In this document: positions 1-9,657 of the stretch, piece after piece
Numbering within the stretch: position 1 is the stretch's first letter
Layout: every line of letters begins with the position of its first letter
Source: Raphanus sativus
Taxonomy: Eukaryota > Streptophyta > Magnoliopsida > Brassicales > Brassicaceae
Direction: 5' to 3'
Assembly: GCF_000801105.2 (NCBI RefSeq)
Contig: NC_079514.1
Span: forward strand, 50,451,372 to 50,515,371
Length of the DNA stretch: 64,000 nucleotides
Notes under the pieces: model-generated
Told to the model about the DNA's origin: nothing
Seen by the model: only the letters and a program-made list of their open reading frames with translations
Database searches by the model: none
Made by a program: the position numbers and the translations under genes

Positions 1-1
1 T

Positions 2-958
2 GCTTGGTCCACGCCGTTCGTCGGCGCTCCGTCTAGTCCCAGCCGTGGAGCACCGCCGGGTTATTTCTTCAGCGAACCGTCGAGTCCCATTCATTTCTTC
101 ATGTGCTCTGCTGCTCCGTCGGAGAATAATACGAAGCTCGACTCGTCTACTCCCGGCGACTCCGAGTTCGAGTTCTCGTCTCGTTTGTCTTCCAGCAGCA
201 GCGGTCCTATAGGCGGCGTACCGATGACCTCCGCGGAGGAGCTCTTCCCCAACGGTCTGATCAAGCCGATGAAGCTCTCTTCAAGTTCAACCCACCTCCA
301 ACGGCCTCAGATCTTAGCGCCGCTTCTAGATCTTGAAACAGAGGAAGAAGAGGCGTTACGAGACGGTGGTGTGAATAGGCGAGGGAGAGATCTGAAGTTG
401 AGAAGCGGAACTGTTCAGTGGAGCCAAGAGGAGGAAGAGGTGAAGGAGTGTATACGGAAGCTACCGGAAGATTACGAGGACGAAACCAAGAATAACAAAA
501 CTGAAACGGCGCCGTCTTGTTCTCGTTCGTCGTCTTACGGTAGGAACTCGAAGAAATGGATCTTCCTCAAGGATCTGCTCCACCGGAGCAAAAGCGAAGG
601 TAGAGGAAACGGCAAGGAGAAGCTCTGGTCAAACGTTTCATTCTCTCCGGTCAATCTCAAAGAGAAGAAACTCAAATCAGAGGACGCAGCAGCCGTCGAG
701 AGACAGAAACAACCACCACCGGCGAAAAGATCTCCGATCACCGGCAAACCAACTAATGGAATAGCGAATCGGCGAGGAGTGCAGCCGTCGGCCCACGAGC
801 TGCATTACACAACGAACAGAGCTCAAGCAGAGGAGATGAAGATGAGGACATACTTGCCGTACAGGCATGGACTCTTCGGCTGCTTAGGGTTCAGTTCCAA
901 AGGTTATAGTGCCTTTAACGGTTTAGCCCGAAGCTTAAACCCGGTTTCATCCGGTTAA
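2..958 (+). CDS. DUF1645 family protein, 5' end cut by window edge
   Basis: The frame is open from base 2 to a stop at 956-958. The first ATG seen is at 101, but the 33 codons before it are open and read like the conserved N-terminal part of DUF1645 proteins (GAPSSPSR, then GYFFSEPSSPIHFF), so the true start lies upstream of the window. The remainder is Ser/Glu-rich and low complexity, with a basic stretch (SKKWIFLKDLLHRSKSEG), a Lys-rich middle and a conserved C-terminal block (MKMRTYLPYRHGLFGCLGFSS). Family members in Arabidopsis (At3g62630, AR781 and relatives) are small stress-responsive proteins of unknown biochemical role. No introns are seen. Synteny with the genes downstream suggests the At3g62630 ortholog. 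Family assignment is firm and function is unknown. Confidence 0.85.
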   Translation, partial: AWSTPFVGAPSSPSRGAPPGYFFSEPSSPIHFFMCSAAPSENNTKLDSSTPGDSEFEFSSRLSSSSSGPIGGVPMTSAEELFPNGLIKPMKLSSSSTHLQRPQILAPLLDLETEEEEALRDGGVNRRGRDLKLRSGTVQWSQEEEEVKECIRKLPEDYEDETKNNKTETAPSCSRSSSYGRNSKKWIFLKDLLHRSKSEGRGNGKEKLWSNVSFSPVNLKEKKLKSEDAAAVERQKQPPPAKRSPITGKPTNGIANRRGVQPSAHELHYTTNRAQAEEMKMRTYLPYRHGLFGCLGFSSKGYSAFNGLARSLNPVSSG

Positions 959-1915
959 ATTGCAGTTCAAGTCGTAGATTAAGTTTCACAGATGTTTTTA
1001 TGTATAGGTTATGGATTCAGTAATCCTAAGTTATAATCCTAATTTTCACTGCAACTCTCTGTTCTTAGGTTGATGATTACTATGATTCTCTGTAGTTCTC
1101 TTAGGAATCATTTCAGAATCTAAACTTTTTACAGTGATGTTGTAATAGTTATGGCCAAGAAGTTAAAGGCTAAGAAACAACCCTGGCGGTGGGGTTTTAG
1201 GTTTGTCGAGAGAGTACAATAGTTTTTTTTTTTTTTAGTACTCTGTTGAGTAAGATTTTTTTTTTTAAATGAAGTAATGCGTGTGTAGAGTTAAGAGAGA
1301 GCATCTTCATCATTTACATGATGGCACATGTGTGGTTTGTCTTAAAAACAATCTGGTGAACGAAACTGCATCTTTGAAGTCTCATCTTGTTGGCCTTTGC
1401 TAAATAGTATGGTATGATTTTATACTCTTTAGACTTGATTAGAATTAATAAATCTACACCATCACTTGTTGACAAGAAGAACCCTACCGTGAGTAATAAT
1501 TTACGAGTCAATCAAAAGCACATTGAGATCGAGTAAATATGATTAGAAAAACCTGAATACGTAGAGCTAAATCGAAAATACATGTGTCCAACCAAATCAT
1601 AGGTAGTTGGATTTTGCGGTTGAAATAAAAAAAACTTAGAAGACCTAAAATGAAATTGGAAAACATATAGTTCAAGGGTTGATCATATTTATGTCGAAAA
1701 GCGAAGCTAATCTCCTTAAGTAAATGTGGCTATGGTTTTGCTCCACAAAACATGGTTGAAAATCAAAAATCTAAACTATTAAAACTGAAAAACTATTAAA
1801 ACCGAAGTACAAATAGTACTTAACCCTTAGTTTTCCTTAATAATTACAAACGAATGCCACTAACTTTATCTCTAAAATTTTTAGTCTAATTAAAAGGTCT
1901 ACACGAATTTGAATA
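959..1915. other. 3' flank and AT-rich intergenic DNA with an older Helitron 5' end
   Basis: The 3' flank of the DUF1645 gene runs to about 1300 and has T-runs near 1220 and 1257. From 1770 a Helitron-type 5' terminus begins (TCTAAACTATTAAAA, then GAAGTAC and the AATGCCACT block). It is followed 146 bp later by a second, similar 5' terminus. No gene is seen. Confidence 0.6.
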
Positions 1916-2624
1916 TCTATTCTATTAAAATATAAGTACACTTTAAAATTAACCCTAAGACTTTTAAAATATTTACAACATAATGCCACTGAAGTAATTA
2001 ATAAACTTAATATTAAGGATTTTTTCTTTTCCTAATTCAATGCATAATTTCCTAAATTGATTCCACAACAAATTCATGATAAATCTTAAATTTAATATAC
2101 ATTAATACTATAAATAAGTAGATAACCTCTTTCCATAATTATGTAATATATTTTAATTTTCATATATACATATATATATATTATACATTAGTATAAAGAA
2201 CAAATTTAAAGTGAAAGCAAATATTTATACGGAAAAATAATTATACGGTCACGGATCAAGCTATAGAAATAAACAACAACATTGCAAAATTATTTTTAAC
2301 AAATTTATTTTAACAGAAATTATATTTCAAAATATTTTTATATATTTTATGTATTTATAAATTTATTTTATTTGTTTTAAGAGATATTAAGATTTTGGAA
2401 TTGGAAAAAATTATGATCCACCTCTATATTATTTTAGTTAGGATATTTAAAATTTATATAAGAACATTTTATTAAACTTATAAATATAATTTTTATTATA
2501 ACTGTAAAGATTAATTTTCAATATAAATTTATAATTAAATATTACAAATACATATAATTTAATATAAACAAAAAACTTAAAACATAAAATAAATACCCGC
2601 CCGGTCGGGCGGGTCAAAGTCTAG
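1916..2624 (+). mobile_element. Non-autonomous Helitron
   Basis: The 5' end reads TCTATTCTATTAAAATATAA, then GTACAC and an AATGCCACTGA block, the usual start of Brassicaceae ATREP-like Helitrons. The 3' end has a perfect 8-bp stem (CCCGCCCG, GT, CGGGCGGG at 2596-2613), seven further bases and CTAG at 2621-2624, with the host T at 2625. The flanking host bases fit insertion between A and T. No coding sequence is seen inside, so it would need an autonomous Rep/helicase element in trans. The older 5' end at 1770 may belong to a nested or previous copy. Confidence 0.75.
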
Positions 2625-2739
2625 TGAACATTAAAACCCATTACATTAGTTTTGTGGTTATAAAATTAACATATATAACACGGCTCGGCTTAATATATTA
2701 TCGTTGTTTTGATCTTACAACAAACTTGGCTTAATAACA

Positions 2740-5700
2740 TCTTTATATATAAAGAAAGGTTGGATCCCTCCTGCTGACACGTCAGCATCCAGCTAGATAA
2801 TTAGCTCTTTCTCGCGTCAACACGTGGCATCTCTGTATGAAACTCGGCGTTTCATTAAACCAGAAGTCGTGTTGGGCTTTGTGTGTTTTGTGTATTGTGA
2901 TATATTTGGTCAGGGGCTTTCCGTGTGTATTGCCTAATGGACTCAAGCTTTTGTCACTTTCTCCTCTCCTCTAACCCTAACTGCACGTTTTTTTTTCTTC
3001 ACTTTGACTCTACGGCGGCGTCGTCTGAGCTCCCTCTCCATTCCTGAAACGTCCGACGTTGAAACTTCATGTTTAATCCAATTGATTCCACCGTCCACTA
3101 CGATGTATTCAATGCGCATGTCGTTGCTCCTAAGCCATGTGTAATCTTTTGCTATAAATATGGAGTTCTCCTCATCTCGAATTCATCATATCTTTCTATG
3201 TCTTTTGCTAAATAAAATCGTGTTCTTATGGCTAATACAAGATTTTTTTTCTCAGATTTGAGGTCCGGCCTATGCACCTCCGTCGTCGAGGCGAGAAACA
3301 TCAAGTGGGTGGAAATGCTACTGGTTGACGTAAATGTAAGTTCTTTTTCCAGAACTCTATAGATCTGTCTTCAATTATTCAGTCGAATTTCTCTGCGTTT
3401 ATTTAATCTGATAAAAATCAAAACTTTTTTTTTTTAAATTAAAACTTTTTGCAGGCCACTATAATGCAAGTGACCATCTACGTTAACCGGCTTCCAACAT
3501 TCCAGCGTAAACTTGCCGCCGGGACGATGTAAACCATCTCCTGAAGAAGGCTTCCGGTTCTATAATCAAACAGAGCTGGTTGGATTGGCTAACACAAATA
3601 CACAGGTTCCGGGTAAAGTAGTATTGTTTAGATTTGGGTTTTGTATCCCTAACATCATGTACTGATATGGATCTACATTTTTTTTGTAGACATCATTGGT
3701 GAGATCACTGCGGTTAAGAGTATTGTGACAGAGCCGCCGAAGATAATAACCGCGTTATGGTGACGATCAAACTGGAAGGGTATTTATTATCTATTAGTTT
3801 TTTTTGATTATGGTTATCTCGCACTTTTTGATCTTCTGCTTGCTGATGCAAAATGTGCAGTGATGTGGCTGTTACACTTAGCCTGTTTGACGCTCAGGCA
3901 GTTTCCTTTCACAAAAAACTGGAAGACATGACTCATGATCCAAAGGTGATTGTTGCCACTAGCATAAATCCAAAGATGGTTGGAGGTATGAGTTGTTCTA
4001 TCCCGTACGGTATTACCTGATATAATGGAAATCGTATTTCTAAAAATCTTTATCTTGATGCGTAGGTCATTTGTTCCTCAATGCAACATCAGGAACCCAT
4101 GTTTATTTTGACAAAGAAACGAATGCAGGAGAATCTTGTTTCTACAAGTAAGCTGATCTGCTACTGTATGTATATGTGTATATCGACATATCTACGCTAC
4201 TTACATCGTGTGTTTGTACATATTGGTGGCTAGGGACACTTGACTTCCGTCTGCCGCACCCCTTCTAAAGAGATATGCAAAGGTTGAGCCTGTGACAATT
4301 GTTGAGCTCAACAATTTTGTCATCACTGCTCCCTCACAGGTAGTATGGATATCAATGTATTTCAATATTGTAATAGATTTTACAATAGTCTATCTGCATG
4401 TGATGTTGGTGTAAAAATGTAGGAGATTGACTTCCTATGCAGTGGGAGAGTTTCACGCCAGATGGGATGTCAGTTCGTGAAACATTGCATCCGGAAAGGA
4501 CAGTGGTGAGGCATCAGAGAATGTTGGAAAGGAGCCAGTCGGGAGCAGTAGGGAGACATCAGAGAATGCTGGAAAGGAGCCAGTTGGTGATGCACAGTAT
4601 ACGGCTTCCACGTCTTCTGAGTGGTCAAGAAGGGACGTGTTGCTTAAGATTGAGCATCAGTAGTTATGTTTTGATGCTATGAGCTTTAATAACGTTTATG
4701 CATTTCATTCCGTCTCGCGTTTCGCGTTTAAGCTTTCTCCAAGGGTTTTTTTCCTAAGATTTTTAAAAAATATTACTGTCTTTAATTGGTTGGAGACAAG
4801 TTTTTAAATATTAGTTTTTTTTATACGTTGACAATCTTCGTATTATAACTCTTTGTCTACTATTCAGTTTGCTAATCTAAAAACCAAAAAAAATACTATC
4901 ACGATAAAAACATTAAGTTTATACAACTTTATGGAGTTTATTAGTTGACCATTAGTTAACGATTTTATAGTTTATATGTAATAGGACTGTATTTTGCAGT
5001 TCACATGTTTTTTTTTAAAGGTAATATTCTGAATTTCATGTTACAGATAAGATATTAATTCCGTCAAGGGACTCACTAATGTTTTGAATTTCAGCAATGA
5101 AGAGTCTTCTTCTCCAGCAAAAAAGAAGCTTACAAAAGAAAGAAAATGATCCAGGTTGTTTAAACGTTTCTGTGTGGTAGTTTGTTTGTTTGTTTTTGTC
5201 GTCGGTAATTTGTTTAAAAGGTTTATCATTTAGTTTGGTTTTTGTCGTATTTTTCATTTGTAAAATTTTGAAAGTTCATGAAGAATAGCCATAAATTATC
5301 AAACACCAAACACATAAAAATAAAAATCTAAATCCCCATGCCTCCATGATCAAATTATGATAACACAATATACATCAAAATATAGAGCTGATGTAGCATT
5401 CATCGAAACCAAATCTACAAAAAAATGTCAAACCAACTCAATTCCAAACTGTCTCAAATTCATATTGAGTTGTATCAAGACCGTAACATGAAAATTTATT
5501 TAAAAGAACAGATAAACGAATCATCCGAGCCCAAAACAAAATAAACAACAAGTTATTTCCCTAATTATGATTTAATTTCTTTTTAAAAAATAAATAAATC
5601 GAATACTAAAATTGAACTACCATGACTCCATGAGTAAACTGAAAAATTTAACCCACATATAATCCATCTCCGATCAAACCATTGACCATACTTAAAAACA

Positions 5701-5830
5701 TAAATAATTTTCATACGTACCACTTTGATTCACCATTTTGACACACAAACAACAAGATCAAAAAACAATAATACAAACTAAAATAACAAAAAAAAAATCA
5801 GATCCCGCCCGTAGGGCGGACCGACCCTAG
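2740..5830 (+). mobile_element. Helitron carrying an RPA-like gene remnant
   Basis: The proposed 5' end is TCTTTATATATAAAG at 2740, preceded by A. The 3' end has a hairpin (CCGCCC, GTA, GGGCGG at 5805-5819) followed by CTAG at 5827-5830 and the host T at 5831. The 3.1-kb interior holds a broken RPA70-like OB-fold gene (3228-4663) and an AT-rich tail. RPA-like genes are well-known cargo of plant Helitrons. No Rep/helicase is visible, so this is a non-autonomous derivative. The 3' end is firm. The 5' end is inferred from the TC dinucleotide and the position of the gene. Confidence 0.65.
3228..4663 (+). pseudogene. RPA70-like OB-fold DNA-binding protein, broken
   Basis: The reading starts MANTRFFFSDLRSGLCTSVV and continues in pieces that match the RPA1-like proteins common in Brassicaceae Helitrons: EMLLVDVN, ATIMQVTIYVNRLPTFQRKL, EGFRFYNQTELVGLANTNTQ, SLFDAQAVSFHKKLEDM, VATSINPKMVGG, FLNATSGTHVYFDKETNAGE and APLLKRYAKVEPVTIVELN. 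It is interrupted by a stop after AAGTM (about 3529), a one-base frameshift in the EPP..NRVMVTI block near 3740, and a GGA-to-TGA type stop after RDT near 4247. The N-terminal block has also lost about a dozen residues in frame. The family binds single-stranded DNA through OB folds. This copy cannot give a full protein. Confidence 0.8.
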
Positions 5831-6518
5831 TTAACATATATAACACGGTTCAATCTGAAATATCAGTACCCATATCAGTAACCCGGATGATATTTAAATT
5901 GAAACTTTAAAATTGCTACTAAATATTTATAGTTAAGAAAATAGAAAATATCATTAAGCCAGATTATATTTAAAACATGAATTACATACAATTGCAATAT
6001 TTTCCGATCCAGTATATAGTAACTGTAAATAAGATTTGAATTATCTAACTATCTAAAAATTTCATAGATAATTTTCACACTAATTATAATTTTTTGAAAA
6101 AAAAATTGTTTGAAATATTAGGAATTTTTATGTTTTTCGTAATTATTCAAATCCATGTGTATCTCCATAATTTTTTTTTTAAATCATTGACCGTTTTAAT
6201 AACTTAACAAGAATCACATTAACAATGAAGCAATCAACTTGCAAATCGATGCCAAACAAAAAATATATCAACTTGCAAATCACGCGTCGGTATATTCTAT
6301 GCTATAAAGTATTTACAAAGATTTATGATATTACCATTGTAAATCTTGCAAATCATTCTATTTAATTTAGTCAAAACATAAATATGTACACAGAATATTC
6401 ATATATATATATTCACTGTCTTAATAGCTTGCTTTAACAACAACATAAAATATAACTACCATATTAACCACAAAGATTTCGAACTTTCAAATCAGGCTTT
6501 AATCTTATATGTAAAATA
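5831..6518. other. AT-rich intergenic DNA between two Helitron ends
   Basis: No gene is seen. It begins with TTAACATATATAACACGG (5831-5848), an exact copy of the 18 bases at 2666-2683 on the other side of the RPA Helitron. The rest is AT-rich and unrecognised. Confidence 0.5.
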
Positions 6519-6557
6519 TTTATATTATTAAAGGTGAAGTACACAATTTGGACAAGA

Positions 6558-7283
6558 ATGGATGATCATCATATTACATGGGTTGGTGTTTCTGAAAGCC
6601 ACTTCGGTACACATCGTGTTCTTGTTGTAGATCCGACCATAAGGCTTCAGCAAGGTGCTACATGCTGGGCTTTCGGCCTAGGAAGGCATCTGAATGCTCT
6701 GTTAAAGAGGGCTGGGCTCATTGCTAATCACTCTGTCTCCTTTCTGAGCCTCTACGATGGGATGCGAGATTTACATCATGTTGAAGGTGAAATGGTTCAG
6801 GTTGAGATGGCTCAGGACTTTCTGGTGTTCTATGGTGTTCCTTTGGATGGCTCTCTTGATGTTCAGTCGAGTGTACTAATTGAACCACGATTTGAGGAGG
6901 GTGTGAGAGTTGAGCCACAATTTGGTGTTAACCAAATGATTGTCAAAAGGATCTTTGACTTCCTAAATGATGATTTCTTTGAGCAGGCGCTTTGTAATCT
7001 CTTGGTTTGTTGTCCAATAGCTTCTGGAGTGTCTTCACTTCCTTCATTCTCTCTCCCACCACAAGCTAATGGTCTTTACTGTCCTACAGTGGATGAGAGA
7101 AATCGTACTTTCCCCACTCATCACATGATGCTGGCGGTAGGTAGAGGAACTAGGGGTGGGATTCCTTTTGTCCAGTATCAAGACAGCACTACTGCTAAGG
7201 ATGGTGGTTTCCGATGCATCCAACTTGGTAAGGAGACTATTCGTTACTTTGTTATCCTCATGGGTGCCCGTAGGTTTCACTAG
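6558..7283 (+). CDS. Divergent papain-like (C1A) cysteine peptidase fold protein
   Basis: This is a single open frame of 241 codons from ATG at 6558 to TAG at 7281. Frame-open codons upstream begin only with GTG. The segment VVDPTIRLQQGATCWAFGLG matches the papain active-site region (Q...CWAF). CCPIASGV matches the GPVAVAI strand. The segment THHMMLAVGRGT matches the catalytic-His region (H..V.VGYG). The next segment, FVQYQDS...DGGFRCI, matches the Asn/Trp region, but with Asp in the catalytic-Asn position and no Trp. There is no signal peptide and no I29-type propeptide, so it is shorter than usual papains (about 330-360 aa). It could be a weakened peptidase or a binding-only fold. It sits in transposon-rich DNA, about 40 bp from a Helitron-like 5' end, and may be captured cargo. 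Family call is moderate; activity is unknown. Confidence 0.65.
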   Translation: MDDHHITWVGVSESHFGTHRVLVVDPTIRLQQGATCWAFGLGRHLNALLKRAGLIANHSVSFLSLYDGMRDLHHVEGEMVQVEMAQDFLVFYGVPLDGSLDVQSSVLIEPRFEEGVRVEPQFGVNQMIVKRIFDFLNDDFFEQALCNLLVCCPIASGVSSLPSFSLPPQANGLYCPTVDERNRTFPTHHMMLAVGRGTRGGIPFVQYQDSTTAKDGGFRCIQLGKETIRYFVILMGARRFH

Positions 7284-8425
7284 TTCTTTCTGAGCTGTGA
7301 CTCTTATTCTCCTTCTTCTTTCTGAGCTGTGTCTCAAACAAAGACTTATTATCTTTTAGTAATACTTTCTATGCTTTGTTTGTTGTCAAACTTGTTTTTA
7401 TGGTCGTATTCCCAGACTTGTTTTGAGTTGGATGGGTTAATTAGAGGACTAAATGTGGCTTAAAAAAAGCACACAATTGGATAGTTTGGAAACAAGGATA
7501 ATAGAATAAATGAGATATGTTTTGAAACATGGATAGTAGAGATATGTACTTTCTTTCATTTACACATTAAGCCATTGTATTTTTAATAAATTAATAACAA
7601 ATGAGAATTGTTTAGAAACATAAATAACATATTTAATATTTCTTTTTATTTAAACATTTAGCCATTGTTTTTTTTACAATAAATTAAACAACCTTCTTTC
7701 TATATATCTTTTTATTTACAATTATGTCACTATTTTTACAATTTTTTTTATTTATAATTCTTTATGGTGAAAATAAAAACACAAATTGAAATATAAAGAG
7801 TATATTATATAAAACAATTTTTAAAAACAGTATTATTACCTTATTTATTTTAGTCAAATATAAAACTCCCAAGAGTACAATTTTTTTTAAAAATATCATT
7901 AAATTAATAATAATTCATAGAAAACTAACTCAAACCATTAAAATTTTGAAATATGGATAAAAGTATGTCAAGAAGAAAAAAGTATGGCTTATGTTATTAA
8001 TAAAAATTGGAAATCCATTATATCAGTTTTAAAAATATACAAAATGGACTAATCTAATTACCTAAAAACATTGTTTTGTCTAAAGTAATCATAAAATAAA
8101 ATCTAAATTTTATATACATATTTCAAATCAAAATAATAATTTAAAGTTAATTTATATCAAAAATTGATTTAAAATATGCATATATTCAAAATTTTATTTT
8201 ACTAAAATATTTTCCAATAACCATTATTAAAAAATGTTTTCATTATAAAAATACAGCAAAAAGATTAATTTCATATACCAACTTAAATTATGGTTTTTAT
8301 ATTTCACATTAAACTTTAAGAATATAATATATATGATTATATATAAGATGGTATAAAATACTATTAATTATATGATGGACCAATACAATTAATTATATGA
8401 TGACATATATATGATACATAATAGT
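7284..8425. other. AT-rich non-coding DNA
   Basis: About 1.1 kb of strongly AT-rich sequence with no credible gene. It may be the tail of the candidate Helitron. Confidence 0.5.
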
Positions 8426-8668
8426 GACTAGGGCTGGGCGTTTAGGTATTCATTCCGATTCGTTTCGGATCTGTTTGAGTTTCAGATTTCAGGGGTCAAA
8501 GATTTCAGCCTCATTCATATATTTCTAAATTTCAGTTCGAATTATGACTAGGGCTGGGCGTTCAGGTATCCATTCGGGTTCGTTTCGAATCTGTTTGGGT
8601 TTTTTTGGGTTTCCGGGGTCAAAGATTTCAGCCCCGTTCATATATTTTTAAATATCAGTTCGAATTAT
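8426..8668 (+). repeat. 120-bp tandem duplication with GGGCTGGGCGT motif
   Basis: Two consecutive copies begin GACTAGGGCTGGGCG at 8426 and 8546 and end CAGTTCGAATTAT. Each contains the ATTCG/GTTCG-rich stretch familiar from dispersed Brassicaceae repeats. Related GGTTCG-type sequence continues to about 9190, so the repeat lies in a larger old transposon remnant. Confidence 0.75.
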
Positions 8669-9459
8669 ATTTGGATCTTTGCTGGTTCAGTTCAGGTTTA
8701 GATAGCCCATTTAAATTATTTTTTAAAATTTATTCTATATTTTAAATTTCTTAAAATCTATAAATAAAATAATATATTGTATATAAATCTGAATAACATA
8801 TGTCAAATTACATAAATTTAACATATAAATTGGTTTGGTTTAAATTTTGGATCAAGATCAATAATTATTTTAAATATTTTTGGTGTTTTGAGTGTACTTC
8901 CACTATGTTAGATATTTGTATTTGATTATTTTTATATATTTTCAAGTATTTAAACCAACCGAAAACTATCATATATATTCTAGATATTTTTATATACACT
9001 AAAACTAAAAATAATATATATATATAAATTTTTTTCGATATATTTTGATATCCAAAATACTTCGGTTCGAATTGGTTATGGTTTTAAGTTGTCTAAATAT
9101 CAAAATTTTGAATAATTTGGATATTTAATCAATTTGGTTCGGGGTTGGTATTACTCTTTCGGATCGTGATCGGTTCGATTCTTCAGATTTAAATTTTTTA
9201 TCCAGCTTTGATATTGACATAAAAAATAAATAGTAATATATTTTTGTCTGTGCGGGTCAAAATCTAGTTGGATATTTAAATTGAGATTAGGTGCATGACC
9301 TAGGAAGAAGATCCACACCGCACATCAACAAACATATTTCAAGTGGAGTTAAAAGGACTGGGTCTCGTTGAAAATAAATGAAAATAAATCTCTACGAACG
9401 ACGTCGCACTAATAAAGTCAAGGGAAAAAAGAACAATCAGCGATCTTACGATGTTTTAT

Positions 9460-9481
9460 CCACGTGGCTTAATATGATTGG
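9460..9481 (-). promoter_or_regulatory. ER stress response element (ERSE-I) of ERDJ3B
   Basis: Read on the minus strand the sequence is CCAAT, nine bases, CCACG: an exact CCAAT-N9-CCACG (CCAAT at 9481-9477, CCACG at 9467-9463). The CCACG half overlaps a CCACGTGG palindrome. It lies about 180 bp upstream of the ERDJ3B start codon. ERSE-I is the known binding site for NF-Y with bZIP28-type factors in plants and works in either orientation. A second CCAAT (minus strand) lies near 9506-9510. Confidence 0.75.
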
Positions 9482-9657
9482 TAATATTTGTCAGAGACTT
9501 AGTTCTGATTGGTTAAGACTTGCAGTTTACACGTAAACCCGACCACTTTTTTTTTTCGAATCTTTCCGCGAAAGAGAAGGGATTCAAAGTTAAATCTGCA
9601 TTGAATTCATCTCAGAGGTTGGGAGCAAACCTTAGTAGTTGAATCTCCAGAGCTTCA

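Larger units (their letters stand above)
6519..9267 (+). mobile_element. Candidate degenerate Helitron enclosing a papain-like ORF
   Basis: At 6519 the sequence TTTATATTATTAAAG, then GTGAAGTACAC closely follows the Helitron 5' consensus seen at 1916, except that the leading TC is TT. At 9251-9267 the sequence GCGGGTCAAAATCTAG followed by T has the typical 3' end, but only a poor hairpin before it. If the two ends belong together the element is 2.75 kb and has captured the gene at 6558-7283. The span between gene and 3' end is very AT-rich and contains a 120-bp tandem repeat. The pairing of the two ends is inference. Confidence 0.4.
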
